NCBI GenBank assembly: GCA_963506915.1
Contig: CAUORE010000001.1
Span: 62,001 to 126,000 of the forward strand
Length of the DNA: 64,000 bases
Reading direction: 5' to 3'
From: JABCPE02 sp963506915
GTDB taxonomy: Bacteria; Bacteroidota; Bacteroidia; Flavobacteriales; Weeksellaceae
A program made the position numbers and the translations under genes. Below, in pieces: positions 41,695-50,567 of this stretch. The notes under the pieces were generated by a model. It saw only the letters and a list, made by a program, of their open reading frames with translations. It had not been told where the DNA came from and did not search any database. The number at the start of each line of letters is the position of its first letter. The first letter of the stretch is position 1.

Positions 41695-43347
41695 TTATTT
41701 CACGCCTTTTTCTTTCATGGCTTTATTTAGTGGTTTTAGGATGGCAACTCCCAGTAGGGTAGCGATGAGCAGCAGGGCGAAATTTACCCAGAAGAAATTA
41801 GCTTTGTCTTCGTAGCTGTACCACATACTTGCTAGTATACCAGAGAGTTTGTTCCCTATCGATGTAGAAAGGAAAAATCCTCCCATCATCAGCGCTGTAA
41901 TTCTCGGCGGAGAAAGTTTAGACACTAGAGAAAGTCCCATAGGAGACAGACAGAGTTCACCTATTGTGATGATTCCATAAGCAGCAAACAGCCAAAGCGG
42001 TGATACTTTGGAAGCGCCGTTATCTCCGGCATATACAGCAGCTACCATCACAAGGCAGCTGAGAGCCGATAGGAATAATCCTAAAACTATCTTTGTAGGA
42101 GTGGAAGGTTCTTTGTCTTTTCTACGAAGCATCATAAAGAAGCCTACCACCACTGGTGTAAGGGCGATAACCCAGAAAGGGTTGATAGACTGGAATAGCT
42201 CGGTATTGTAGAGATATACTTTCTTGTCTGGATTGGCTTCCAGCTCGGCCCTTTGTTCCTTGCTTATATTTTTGAAATAAATATCTTTTCCTTGCTCTTT
42301 TTTAGGTTTTCCATCTTCATCTTTTACAGTTTGGAACTGATTGTCATGAACTGCAACTTCCTTTGTATTGTAATCCTTTGTATCAACCAAATAGATGCTT
42401 TCCAAAGGTTTTTCTAAAGCCGCAGGGACACTTCTGTCCGTGTAGTAATTTGCCCAGCGGGTAAGGGCAGTTCCGTTTTGTTTAAATACAGCCCAGAACA
42501 TCATACTCACCGCAAATATCGCTAACAAGGCTCCGATAGGTTTCTTGTCCTCTGCATTTGCGCTGATGTAAATAAAAATATAAAACAAAATAACAGGAAT
42601 ACACGCAAATATAAAGGCATCCGTAGAGTCTGACCCAAAGATATTCCCAGGAATTACCCAGCCGACAGCTCCAGCAATGATAGCAGGAAGGAACACCTTT
42701 ACCAAGATGGAACTGATAGTGGTATCGCCCTCTTGAACAGGCTTCATTACATTGGCATGAACGACATGTTTTTTCCCAAAAGAAAAAATAATCAGCCCTA
42801 AAAACATTCCTACGCCAGCCGTCACGAAAGCCTCGCCCCAGCCGTATTTATTTCTCATATAAGCCGCAATGATGTTACATACAAAAGCCCCAATATTTAT
42901 ACCCATGTAGAAGATGTTGTACCCTGCATCTTTATTGGCTTTATACTTGTCATCAGAATAGAGATTTCCTAAAAGCGTAGAAATACTTGGTTTAAAGAAT
43001 CCATTACCAATGATTATCAGCCCCATGGATACATAGAACATGGACACATCTTTGAAAAGTCCTAAACCAATGTAGCCCAGTCCCATAAGCGCCCCGCCAA
43101 TGTAAATTGCCTTGATGTATCCCAGCAGTCGGTCTGCAAGAAACCCACCAAGGAAAGGCGTAAGGTAGGTAAGGGCAATGAATGTCCCAAAGATGTCATC
43201 AGCATGTTTGCTATCAAAGGCCAAACCGCCCTTGTCAGCATCAATCATATACAACACGAAGATTCCTAAAATCAAATAATAACCGAATCTTTCCCACATT
43301 TCTGTAAAGAAGAGATAGGGTAAACCTTTTGGATGTTTGTTTTTCAT
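41695..43347 (-). CDS. Proton-dependent peptide transporter (POT/PTR2 family)
   Basis: 550 residues from the ATG giving MKNKHPKGLPYLFFTEMWERFGYY; an upstream TTG is rejected because the TATATTTG box (complement 43,365-43,372) lies too close. The E-x-x-E-R-F motif in helix 1 (EMWERFGYY), fourteen hydrophobic segments and a soluble insert of about 90 residues (roughly 290-385) fit the Bacteroidota POT branch. It imports di- and tripeptides with protons, which fits the dipeptidyl peptidase gene encoded close by. Confidence 0.92.
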   Translation of the reverse strand: MKNKHPKGLPYLFFTEMWERFGYYLILGIFVLYMIDADKGGLAFDSKHADDIFGTFIALTYLTPFLGGFLADRLLGYIKAIYIGGALMGLGYIGLGLFKDVSMFYVSMGLIIIGNGFFKPSISTLLGNLYSDDKYKANKDAGYNIFYMGINIGAFVCNIIAAYMRNKYGWGEAFVTAGVGMFLGLIIFSFGKKHVVHANVMKPVQEGDTTISSILVKVFLPAIIAGAVGWVIPGNIFGSDSTDAFIFACIPVILFYIFIYISANAEDKKPIGALLAIFAVSMMFWAVFKQNGTALTRWANYYTDRSVPAALEKPLESIYLVDTKDYNTKEVAVHDNQFQTVKDEDGKPKKEQGKDIYFKNISKEQRAELEANPDKKVYLYNTELFQSINPFWVIALTPVVVGFFMMLRRKDKEPSTPTKIVLGLFLSALSCLVMVAAVYAGDNGASKVSPLWLFAAYGIITIGELCLSPMGLSLVSKLSPPRITALMMGGFFLSTSIGNKLSGILASMWYSYEDKANFFWVNFALLLIATLLGVAILKPLNKAMKEKGVK

Positions 43348-43364
43348 AATTTTCAACTAAAAGG

Positions 43365-43372
43365 CAAATATA
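43365..43372 (-). promoter_or_regulatory. -7 promoter box of the POT transporter gene
   Basis: The complement reads TATATTTG, an exact TAnnTTTG match 17 bases before the chosen ATG. Confidence 0.5.
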
Positions 43373-43392
43373 GAGATAATTTAATAACTTCT

Positions 43393-43422
43393 TTTGTGTA
43401 TAATGTATAATTTTTACCTTTG
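43393..43422 (+). promoter_or_regulatory. Promoter of the lipoprotein/membrane-protein cassette
   Basis: TTTG (43,393-43,396) and TACCTTTG (43,415-43,422) with 18 bases between, a close fit to the Bacteroidota -33/-7 promoter. The first start codon is 15 bases further on. Confidence 0.65.
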
Positions 43423-43437
43423 CATAAATAAAAAATT

Positions 43438-44004
43438 ATGAAAAATATATTCTTGTCATTAGGTCTTGCATCAGTATTGTTTTCTTGTTCTAAACAAAAT
43501 AATACAGTGATAGTGGATAATCCTACAGACAAGGCAATTTCCTTTGAAGTAGATGGGAAACCATATAAAATGGAATCAAACTCTACACAAAATATTGAAC
43601 TTGAAAACGGAAACCATACTCTGAAAACTCCAGAAGGAAAAGAAATAAACTTTGAAAAAAGTGAATGGCAGACAGAGTCTATTATTAACCCTACTAATTC
43701 TGAATATGTCCTTTATACAGAGGCTTACACGGATATTCCTTTTGAGCAGAATAAAATGTACCAAATGAGATTTAAAAATGTGAAAGTAGATGGAAAAACA
43801 TACTACGCACCGATAGAAATCACAGGTGGCTACTATATCCCTCATAGAGATGGTGCACCATGGAAATTTGGTCTAGATGAAGATTTTACTGAAACTATAG
43901 ACATTAAGAATTATCAAGAAGGTTCTACATATAACATGATGGTTTCTAAAATCTATCGTAAGAAAGATTTTGTGAAAAAACATGCCAATGAGGTTGTAGA
44001 ATAA
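43438..44004 (+). CDS. Lipoprotein of unknown function
   Basis: 188 residues with signal and lipobox LFSCS (C17). The mature part begins with a small beta domain resembling a PEGA-like or carboxypeptidase-regulatory repeat (VIVDNPTDKAISFEVDGKPYKMESNSTQNIELENGNHTL), followed by an unrecognised domain. First of three same-strand genes (43,438-45,103) with short gaps, preceded by a good promoter. No function can be assigned. Confidence 0.78.
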   Translation: MKNIFLSLGLASVLFSCSKQNNTVIVDNPTDKAISFEVDGKPYKMESNSTQNIELENGNHTLKTPEGKEINFEKSEWQTESIINPTNSEYVLYTEAYTDIPFEQNKMYQMRFKNVKVDGKTYYAPIEITGGYYIPHRDGAPWKFGLDEDFTETIDIKNYQEGSTYNMMVSKIYRKKDFVKKHANEVVE

Positions 44005-44030
44005 GTATAATCATCAAATAGATAACAAAA

Positions 44031-44765
44031 ATGGTCTATTATTTCCGTGTAGAATATAAAAGTTATCACAGCATAGAAGTTCCAGATTTGCTTTGTCCGA
44101 TTAGTGGAGAGATGGAACCTATGCGTTTGGTTTTATACCAAAAAGAAGTAGAAACTTTACTGAGTAAACAATATGTAAAAAAGCCATCAGGAGTGTTTTT
44201 TAGAATATCTGATAATAAAGATATTCCTGCATCTAAGTGGACTTCTGAAATGGAGGCTTTTTTCGAACAGCAAAAAGCAGCAAATCCTGTTCCTAAAAAA
44301 GGACTGAAAGTAAGCTGGCCTGGGAAGTTCATCATAGCATTTGCAATAATTCTTATATTGGCGTTTTTTGGTTGGTTGGGCTATACACTTTTTATAAAAA
44401 AGCCAATGCAAGAGAATGCAAAAGCAGAATTATTACAACTCCCTAAAAAAGGCGAGCAGTATAGAGTAGGTGTTCCTGTGACCAATTATGACTCAAACGG
44501 AAAAGCCACCTCCAAAGGCTCAGATATGAAATGGGTAGAGGTGCAGGAGGTAAATCCCGCTGACAGCACCTGTGTCATCAGATTGAAAGAAGAGCTTTCT
44601 TATGGTGCAGTCATAGAGCCGCATGTTCAGAAGGCGCAGAAGGATGAAAAAACATTTGTTACTAAATTTAAGATTCTTTCTGACAATGAAATAGAATTTG
44701 CGGTAAAAGATGGAGAAGGCTTTAATGCAAGGACTTATGGTAGTTTGGATAATGTAAAACGATAA
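44031..44765 (+). CDS. Single-pass membrane protein of unknown function
   Basis: 244 residues: a cytosolic N-terminal domain (1-95) with LCPISG near residue 21, one membrane helix (about 100-124, IIAFAIILILAFFGWLGYTLFI), and an extracytoplasmic domain (125-244) that is beta-rich and charged. No recognised family. Middle gene of the cassette with the upstream lipoprotein and downstream two-helix protein, perhaps a complex at the inner membrane. Confidence 0.75.
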   Translation: MVYYFRVEYKSYHSIEVPDLLCPISGEMEPMRLVLYQKEVETLLSKQYVKKPSGVFFRISDNKDIPASKWTSEMEAFFEQQKAANPVPKKGLKVSWPGKFIIAFAIILILAFFGWLGYTLFIKKPMQENAKAELLQLPKKGEQYRVGVPVTNYDSNGKATSKGSDMKWVEVQEVNPADSTCVIRLKEELSYGAVIEPHVQKAQKDEKTFVTKFKILSDNEIEFAVKDGEGFNARTYGSLDNVKR

Positions 44766-44785
44766 ATATTTAAAATTATATTTTT

Positions 44786-45103
44786 ATGAGCAACGAGAAC
44801 AAAAACGAAACAGATGAAAAATTCATCGAGAGAAGTATGTACGAGAACAAATCAAGTAAAAACCCTTTGCTCCCTCTTTTAGGTAGTTTGGTGCTTGCAG
44901 TTGGGGTTTTAGGTTTTGGGGTTTATTACTACTTAGAACTTGTGAAATGGGAAAAAGAAGGAGGAACTATCAAGATGAATAGACTTATCAATCTTCTGTA
45001 TGATTTAGGTGGATCTATTACAGTTTTGCTATTCTTTATTGGAGCAGCACTTTATCTCGCTTATGCAGGGTATAACAGTTATAAGAATAAGAAAGGAGAA
45101 TAA
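44786..45103 (+). CDS. Small two-helix membrane protein
   Basis: 105 residues, a charged N-terminal segment (1-30) and two hydrophobic helices at about 33-54 and 73-93. Last gene of the three-gene cassette, closed by a strong terminator. Family unknown. Confidence 0.72.
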   Translation: MSNENKNETDEKFIERSMYENKSSKNPLLPLLGSLVLAVGVLGFGVYYYLELVKWEKEGGTIKMNRLINLLYDLGGSITVLLFFIGAALYLAYAGYNSYKNKKGE

Positions 45104-45105
45104 AT

Positions 45106-45138
45106 AAAAAAGCCAGAATTTTTTTTCTGGCTTTTTTT
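45106..45138. terminator. Bidirectional terminator between cassette and peptidase
   Basis: AAAAAGCCAGAA (45,106-45,117)/TTCTGGCTTTTT (45,125-45,136) around a T loop, continued by T residues on the right and A residues on the left. Confidence 0.92.
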
Positions 45139-45143
45139 TATTT

Positions 45144-47285
45144 TTATAGATTATTTAGAATAAAATCTGTCATTTTTTGGTGTAGATGTAGTCTTGTGTT
45201 TCCACCATATATTCCATGGTTTTTGTCTGGATAGGTCATAAACTCAAATTCTTTGTTTTTCTGAATAAGAGCTTCTGCCATTTCTACTGCATTTTGGTAA
45301 TGCACATTATCATCTGCTGTTCCATGGATTAGCAGGTATTTCCCTTTCATTAAACCAGCGAAATTGATTGGCGAATTTTCATCATACCCTTGTGGGTTTT
45401 CTTGCGGTGTCTGCAGATATCTTTCAGTGTAGATCGTATCGTAATAACGCCAAGTGGTTACTGGTGCTACAGCGATTCCCACCTTGAAAATATCCGCTCC
45501 TTTGGTCATCGCCAGACTTGCCATATATCCTCCAAAACTCCATCCAAATATCCCGATTCGCCCAGCATCTACAAAGCTCTGTGAGCCAACCCATTGCGCA
45601 GCAGCGATTTGGTCTTCTATCTCGTATTTTCCTAAATTCTTGTAAGTTGCTTTTTTATACTTCGTTCCACGATAGCCCGTTCCACGCCCATCTACGCAGA
45701 GCACAATGTATCCTTTTTGAGCCAAAAGGTTAAACCAAATAGCGTTTCTGCCGTCCCAAGCATTGCTTACCTGTTGTGAGCCAGGGCCAGAGTATTGGTA
45801 CATCAGCACAGGATATTTCTTGTTAGGCGAGAAGTCTTTTGGTTTTATCATCCAAGCATTCATCTGGTCGCCGTTTTTGTTTGGAATTTGGAAAAATTCT
45901 TTCGTTACGAAACCATCCGATTGCAGTTTTTTCAGCGCCGAATTATTATTCTGTAATTCTCGCAGAGTTTTCCCGTTAAAATCTCTCAAAGTGTAAGTAT
46001 TCGGCTGTTCTGCGGAAGAATGCGTGTTGATAAAATATTGGAAAGATTTACTGAAATTAGCGTTATTGGTTCCGTTTGATTCAGAAACTATCTGCTTTTT
46101 TCCTGTTTTGATGTTTATTTTGCTCACCACTCTGTTGGTGCTGCCTTTTTCGGTAGTCTGCACCAAGATTTCAGAATTTTTTGGGCTAAAACCATAGTAG
46201 TCAGTGATTTCCCAGTTGCCTTTGGTGATTTGTTTTTTGAGTTTTCCATCAGGTGTGTACCAGTAAAAATGTCTGAAACCATCTCTTTCTGAAGCCCAAA
46301 GGAAGGAATTATCTTCCAAAAATTCCAAAGAAAGATTGTCCGTTTCTATCCAAGCAGCATCCGTTTCGGTTAGGATTTTCTTGGTAGAATAGTTTTTAGT
46401 ATTTATCTTGATGATTTCCAGTTTGTTCTGATGCCTGTTGGAAGTCGCTATCGCTATTTCATTAGGCTGCGCAGTCTGGAAAACTTGTGGAATATAATAA
46501 GTTTCAAAGTTAGCAAGATTGATTTGCGTGGATTTATTTAGTTTTAAATCATAGGCGTATACCGAAACTTTTGAGTTTTCTTCTCCTGCTTTCGGATATT
46601 TGAAACGAAAATCCTGCGGATACAGATTTCCATTGAAAACCTGCATGTTCATTTCTTTTACTTGGCTTTCATCAAATTTCACGAAAACCAGACTTTCGCT
46701 GTTTTTTGTCCATTGGTACATGTCTGCATGCCCGAATTCCTCCTCATACACCCAGTCTGCCAGTCCGTTGATGATTTTATTTTTCTCACCATCGAAAGTG
46801 ATTTGGGTGATTTTTTCAGAGCTGAGGTCTTGGTAATAAAGATTATTCCCAGAGATAAAAGCAACGAACCTTCCATCAGGAGAGAATTTAGGCTCCTGAA
46901 CCCAGTTTCCGTTGTTTAGGGCAGTTATTTTTCCGTTTTTACTTAGATTTACTACATGGTATTTTCCTAAGAAAGAATGGCGGTAGATGGGCTGTTGTTC
47001 GTTCAGAACCAGTACTTTGCTCTCATCGTGAGAAAATGTATAGTCCTGTATCTTAGCCTCTAAGATGGTTTCTATTTTTTTTCCTGTTTTGTAGGAATAT
47101 TTTACGATTCCATCTTTTTCCAAAATGGTGTAGTGTTCTCCATCGTTCATGGAGTTTATTCCATAGATATACTCGGTTCTGTAATAGCCTGAGTGTATTT
47201 TATTTAAAGTGATTTCCTGAGCGGAGTTCAGCGTAAAGACACTAAAAACGACACAAGAGATTAGTTTTTGATATAAAATCTTCAT
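45144..47285 (-). CDS. S9-family dipeptidyl peptidase (DPP4-like)
   Basis: 713 residues with a signal peptide (about residues 1-20), an eight-bladed propeller (about 50-450) with ADWVYEEE near 170, the substrate-anchoring double-Glu motif of DPP4 enzymes, and an alpha/beta-hydrolase domain at the end: GWSFGG (nucleophile Ser) near 585, Asp in GTADDNVH near 660, and His in DKNHGI near 692. It removes X-Pro dipeptides from peptide N-termini in the periplasm, feeding the peptide transporter. A TATCTTTG box lies upstream (complement 47,311-47,318). Confidence 0.92.
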   Translation of the reverse strand: MKILYQKLISCVVFSVFTLNSAQEITLNKIHSGYYRTEYIYGINSMNDGEHYTILEKDGIVKYSYKTGKKIETILEAKIQDYTFSHDESKVLVLNEQQPIYRHSFLGKYHVVNLSKNGKITALNNGNWVQEPKFSPDGRFVAFISGNNLYYQDLSSEKITQITFDGEKNKIINGLADWVYEEEFGHADMYQWTKNSESLVFVKFDESQVKEMNMQVFNGNLYPQDFRFKYPKAGEENSKVSVYAYDLKLNKSTQINLANFETYYIPQVFQTAQPNEIAIATSNRHQNKLEIIKINTKNYSTKKILTETDAAWIETDNLSLEFLEDNSFLWASERDGFRHFYWYTPDGKLKKQITKGNWEITDYYGFSPKNSEILVQTTEKGSTNRVVSKINIKTGKKQIVSESNGTNNANFSKSFQYFINTHSSAEQPNTYTLRDFNGKTLRELQNNNSALKKLQSDGFVTKEFFQIPNKNGDQMNAWMIKPKDFSPNKKYPVLMYQYSGPGSQQVSNAWDGRNAIWFNLLAQKGYIVLCVDGRGTGYRGTKYKKATYKNLGKYEIEDQIAAAQWVGSQSFVDAGRIGIFGWSFGGYMASLAMTKGADIFKVGIAVAPVTTWRYYDTIYTERYLQTPQENPQGYDENSPINFAGLMKGKYLLIHGTADDNVHYQNAVEMAEALIQKNKEFEFMTYPDKNHGIYGGNTRLHLHQKMTDFILNNL

Positions 47286-47310
47286 TTTAGATAAATTTTA
47301 GAAAGTTGCC

Positions 47311-47318
47311 CAAAGATA
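47311..47318 (-). promoter_or_regulatory. -7 promoter box of the dipeptidyl peptidase gene
   Basis: The complement reads TATCTTTG, an exact TAnnTTTG match 26 bases before the ATG. Confidence 0.5.
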
Positions 47319-47431
47319 ATGATTCTTTAGAAGAAATTTAAGAAAACTTAATATAAGTTTAACTTTTGCGGACTTAACCTTGACCAAAAAAACGAATCCA
47401 ACAAATAGAAAATCGTAAAAATTTGAACATT

Positions 47432-47797
47432 ATGAAAAAGTTAGTTTTAAGTTTAGCATTAGTCAGAGCATTTAGTTTTGTATCAGCACAAGAAGCTCCA
47501 AGGGAACATGACTGCCATCGTCCAGAGCAGAGAAAAATGGAAAGAGGTGAAGAAGGCAGAGGAAAAAGATTAGAAGAACTAAATCTTTCTGACAAACAGG
47601 CTAAACAGCTGGAAGAACTTCGCAAACAGCATAAAGCGGACAAGGAGAAACTTCATGAGAAGCATCAGCGAAAACTCAAAAAAATCCTGACGCCTGAGCA
47701 GTATGAAAAATGGCAGTCCAATCACCCAAAAAGAAAGGATGAAAGAAGAATGCCGCCTCCGCCATCCAGAGAACAGATGGAGATGAGAGGAAACTAA
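47432..47797 (+). CDS. Small periplasmic Spy/CpxP-like helical protein
   Basis: 121 residues from the ATG giving MKKLVLSLALVRAFSFVSAQE (signal peptide cleaved after about residue 19); the TTG at 47,423 is unlikely. The mature protein is a charged helix with LNLSDKQAKQLEELRKQHKADKEKL and LTPEQYEKW, the repeat-like LTxxQ pattern of Spy/CpxP/ZraP chaperone or metal sensors, and a Pro/Arg-rich end. Likely a periplasmic stress chaperone; metal binding is possible but not shown. Confidence 0.75.
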   Translation: MKKLVLSLALVRAFSFVSAQEAPREHDCHRPEQRKMERGEEGRGKRLEELNLSDKQAKQLEELRKQHKADKEKLHEKHQRKLKKILTPEQYEKWQSNHPKRKDERRMPPPPSREQMEMRGN

Positions 47798-47801
47798 ATC
47801 C

Positions 47802-47833
47802 AAAAAAGCAGAAACATAGATTTCTGCTTTTTT
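47802..47833. terminator. Bidirectional terminator between Spy-like gene and nikR
   Basis: AAAAAAGCAGAAA/TTTCTGCTTTTTT (47,802-47,814 / 47,821-47,833) with a short loop, A- and T-runs on both sides, between convergent genes. Confidence 0.92.
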
Positions 47834-47850
47834 ATGTTTAAAATATTTTA

Positions 47851-48252
47851 CTAATCGGCCTTTGTAGCAGTGAGTTTTCCGTGCTCTATTCCTTTTACAG
47901 AAATAAGGCTGTTGGCAAGTTCTATCAAAGTAGAAGCCTTTCCTTTCACAGCGATGATTTCCATGCACAAATCATGCTCCAAGTGGAAGTGTAGAGAAGA
48001 CAAAATATTGTCATGATATCTATGCTGGATGTTGGTCAGTTTATTTACCAACTCCCTTCTATGGTGGTCAAACACCAAAGTAATAGAACCTGCCACCATG
48101 GCATCTTTATCCCATTTTTCAGCTACTAAACTCTTGTTAATCAAGTATCTAATGGCTTGAGAACGATTCTTGAACAAATTATCCTCACTATATTTATCCA
48201 AAGCTTCTAAAAGGTCTTCTTCTAGAGAAACACCAAAACGAACAATACCCAT
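47851..48252 (-). CDS. nikR: NikR-type nickel-responsive transcriptional regulator
   Basis: 133 residues. Ribbon-helix-helix DNA-binding domain at 1-45 (VRFGVSLEEDLLEALDKY, then NRSQAIRYLI) and an ACT-like metal domain with H77, H88, H90 and C96, one residue off the four E. coli NikR nickel ligands (H76, H87, H89, C95). It should repress nickel uptake genes when nickel is abundant; no nickel transporter is adjacent. A short palindrome sits about 40 bases upstream and may be its own operator. Confidence 0.9.
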   Translation of the reverse strand: MGIVRFGVSLEEDLLEALDKYSEDNLFKNRSQAIRYLINKSLVAEKWDKDAMVAGSITLVFDHHRRELVNKLTNIQHRYHDNILSSLHFHLEHDLCMEIIAVKGKASTLIELANSLISVKGIEHGKLTATKAD

Positions 48253-48290
48253 AATTAATAGTATTAAAAAAACTATAACAAATATAGGGA

Positions 48291-48307
48291 ATTTCTACAA
48301 TAGAAAT
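48291..48307. promoter_or_regulatory. Short palindrome between nikR and nth
   Basis: ATTTCTA (48,291-48,297) and TAGAAAT (48,301-48,307) form a perfect dyad with a 3-base spacer, 38 bases upstream of nikR. It is shorter and closer than the E. coli NikR operator, so the assignment is tentative. Confidence 0.35.
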
Positions 48308-48341
48308 ATTATTTTTTATTAAAAAAATGTTATTATTTCAT

Positions 48342-48349
48342 TATTTTTG
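48342..48349 (+). promoter_or_regulatory. -7 promoter box of nth
   Basis: TATTTTTG matches TAnnTTTG, 17 bases before the nth ATG. Confidence 0.4.
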
Positions 48350-48366
48350 CGACAAATCTTTTGATA

Positions 48367-48990
48367 ATGACCAAAAAACAAAGAGCCGATTTTGTGAGAA
48401 AAGAGCTGGATAAACTCTATCCCACAGTTCCTATTTTCCTGCACCATACAGATGCCTATACGCTGTTGGTAGCGGTGGCTCTTTCGGCGCAGACTACAGA
48501 TAAAAAAGTGAATGAAATCACTCCCGAGCTTTTCCGAGTTGCAGGAACGCCACAAGCTATGGCAAGGCTGGAAGTAGCAGAAATAAAGGATTTAATAAAA
48601 GAAATCGGCCTCTCAAACACTAAAGCCAAAAATCTGAAAGGCATGGCAGAAATGCTGCTCAGGGATTATGAAGGCGTGGTGCCGCAGACTTTCGAGGAAT
48701 TAGAAAAACTTCCAGGTGTAGGGCACAAAACCGCCTCTGTGGTGATGAGCCAGTGGTTTGGTTTCCCAGCGTTTCCTGTGGATACGCATATTCATCGGCT
48801 GATGAAACTTTGGAAATTGACAGAAGGCAAAAATGTAATCCAAACCGAAGCTGATGCCAAAAAACTTTTCCCTCAGAAAGATTGGAATAAACTACATTTG
48901 CAGATTATTTCCTACGGAAGAGAATATTCTCCAGCGAGGAACTGGAGTTTAGAAAAAGATTTTATCACAAGACAAATGTTTGAAAAATAA
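48367..48990 (+). CDS. nth: Endonuclease III lacking the iron-sulfur cluster
   Basis: 207 residues from the ATG (an in-frame TTG six bases upstream is not needed). Helix-hairpin-helix LPGVGHKTA at 115-123, catalytic Lys121 and Asp139 (VDTHIHR) are all present, so base-excision glycosylase/AP-lyase activity on oxidised pyrimidines is expected. The usual C-terminal Cx6Cx2Cx5C loop is missing: the protein ends in YSPARNWSLEKDFITRQMFEK and has no cysteine at all. It abuts the glycosyltransferase gene with no gap. Confidence 0.92.
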   Translation: MTKKQRADFVRKELDKLYPTVPIFLHHTDAYTLLVAVALSAQTTDKKVNEITPELFRVAGTPQAMARLEVAEIKDLIKEIGLSNTKAKNLKGMAEMLLRDYEGVVPQTFEELEKLPGVGHKTASVVMSQWFGFPAFPVDTHIHRLMKLWKLTEGKNVIQTEADAKKLFPQKDWNKLHLQIISYGREYSPARNWSLEKDFITRQMFEK

Positions 48991-49749
48991 ATGACACCTA
49001 AAGTTTCCATCATTACTCCGTGCTACAACTCTTCTGAATTTATAGAAGAAACCATAAAATCTGTTCTTGCTCAGACTTTCCAAGATTGGGAGTGGCTGAT
49101 TACTGATGATAAATCAAGCGATAACACTGCTGAAATCATCAAAAAGTATAACAACCCAAGAATAAAGCTACAAGTCCTCAAACAAAATGGCGGCGCAGGA
49201 AACGCACGGAACAAAAGCCTTGAAAGAGCTTCAGGAAGATATATTACTTTTTTGGATAGTGATGATTATTGGGAACCTTTGTTTTTGGAACGAATGATTG
49301 GTTTTATGGAAGAAAATAAAGCCGAGTTAGCCTATTCCAGCTATGCCCGATGTGATGAGCATTTGGCTCCCGTTCTCAAAGATTTTCAGGCAGATGTAGA
49401 GGTGACTTTTGATAATTTATTGAAAACTTGCCGCCTTTCTTTGCTGTCGTCTATGTATGACAGCCAGCGAGTGGGAAAATTCTTTTTCCCAACAGAAAGT
49501 AAAAGAGAAGACCATGTAATGTGGCTGAATTTGTTGAAGAAAATTCCCGTAGGGAAGCCTCTCCGTGAGACTTTGGCTAAATACAGAATGCGCGAAGGCA
49601 GTGTTTCCCGAAAGAAAAAAGACATCATAAAAGACCAATATTTGGTGTATAGAGAATTTATGGGATTTTCGGTGGTGAAGTCTTTGTATTACACCTGCCT
49701 ATGGGCGATAAATGGTTTTATGAAATATTCTAAATGGTTCAAAGGATGA
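48991..49749 (+). CDS. Family 2 glycosyltransferase
   Basis: 252 residues with the GT-A fold opening VSIITPCYNSSEFIEETIKSVL, DDKSSDNTAEII near 37-48 and the DxD-type LDSDDYW near 89-95 for nucleotide-sugar and metal. A hydrophobic helix near the C-terminus suggests membrane contact. Probably acts in surface polysaccharide or lipid glycosylation; acceptor unknown. It starts at the base after the nth stop and overlaps the next gene by four bases, so nth, this gene and trmN6 form one unit. Confidence 0.9.
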   Translation: MTPKVSIITPCYNSSEFIEETIKSVLAQTFQDWEWLITDDKSSDNTAEIIKKYNNPRIKLQVLKQNGGAGNARNKSLERASGRYITFLDSDDYWEPLFLERMIGFMEENKAELAYSSYARCDEHLAPVLKDFQADVEVTFDNLLKTCRLSLLSSMYDSQRVGKFFFPTESKREDHVMWLNLLKKIPVGKPLRETLAKYRMREGSVSRKKKDIIKDQYLVYREFMGFSVVKSLYYTCLWAINGFMKYSKWFKG

Positions 49750-50447
49750 AACCTTTCCATTTCAAACAATTCAGTATTTTGCAGGACAAAAATGTGTTCC
49801 GAGTGGGAACAGATGGCGTTTTGCTTGGAGCTTTGGCGTCGTGTGAGGCGGCTTACAAGGTGCTGGAAGTAGGCACAGGAACGGGACTGATTTCTTTGAT
49901 GACTGCACAGCGAAATCCTAAAGCCGAGATTTTAGCGCTTGATATTAATGAAAAAGCGGTGGAACTGGCAGGACAGAATTTTAGCAATTCGCCGTTTAGA
50001 GATAGGCTGAGAGCTGAACTTTTTGACTTTAAAAATTATATTTCCGAAGAAAAATTTGATTTAATTCTCTCCAATCCGCCTTATTTTGAGCAGATGGATT
50101 CCTCTCAAAAAGATGTTTTGGCAAGGCAGCAGGTGGAACTTAATTTTGAACAGCTGATACAGAATTCTTCGGCGTTACTTTCGGAAAACGGATTGTTTTC
50201 AGTGATTATCCCAAAATCATCTGAGGCTTTTTTTATAGAAAAATGTGCAGATTTTGCACTGAAACTTAGACGAAGAGTGATTTTGCACGGAACACCACAA
50301 GCCGAAGCAAAACGCTGTGTGCTGGAGTTTTCTTTTTGTGAGGGAGAGCCTCAGGAGGAAGGACTAGTTTTAGAAGTTTCGCCACGATGCTACTCGGATG
50401 AATATCTGCAACTTACGAGAGATTTTCATGTTTTTAAGAAGAAGTAG
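49746..50447 (+). CDS. trmN6: tRNA1(Val) adenine-37 N6-methyltransferase
   Basis: 233 residues from the ATG giving MKPFHFKQFSILQD, which overlaps the preceding stop as ATGA. SAM motif VLEVGTGTGLISLM near residues 37-50 and the N6-adenine catalytic motif NPPYF near 112-116 mark the YfiC/TrmN6 family. The KQFSI.Q opening is diagnostic for this group. It methylates A37 of tRNA-Val(UAC). Terminator shared with engB follows. Confidence 0.9.
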   Translation: MKPFHFKQFSILQDKNVFRVGTDGVLLGALASCEAAYKVLEVGTGTGLISLMTAQRNPKAEILALDINEKAVELAGQNFSNSPFRDRLRAELFDFKNYISEEKFDLILSNPPYFEQMDSSQKDVLARQQVELNFEQLIQNSSALLSENGLFSVIIPKSSEAFFIEKCADFALKLRRRVILHGTPQAEAKRCVLEFSFCEGEPQEEGLVLEVSPRCYSDEYLQLTRDFHVFKKK

Positions 50448-50530
50448 GAAGTATTTATGATGATAAAAACCTAATTGTTTTTACACTAGTATTAAATGTG
50501 ATATTTTCAAATTATCTCGAAAAAATAAAA

Positions 50531-50560
50531 AAAACAAAGAATTGGCTATTTCTTTGTTTT
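50531..50560. terminator. Bidirectional terminator between trmN6 and engB
   Basis: AAAACAAAGAA (50,531-50,541)/TTCTTTGTTTT (50,550-50,560), 8-base loop, between convergent genes. Confidence 0.85.
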
Positions 50561-50567
50561 TCATTTT

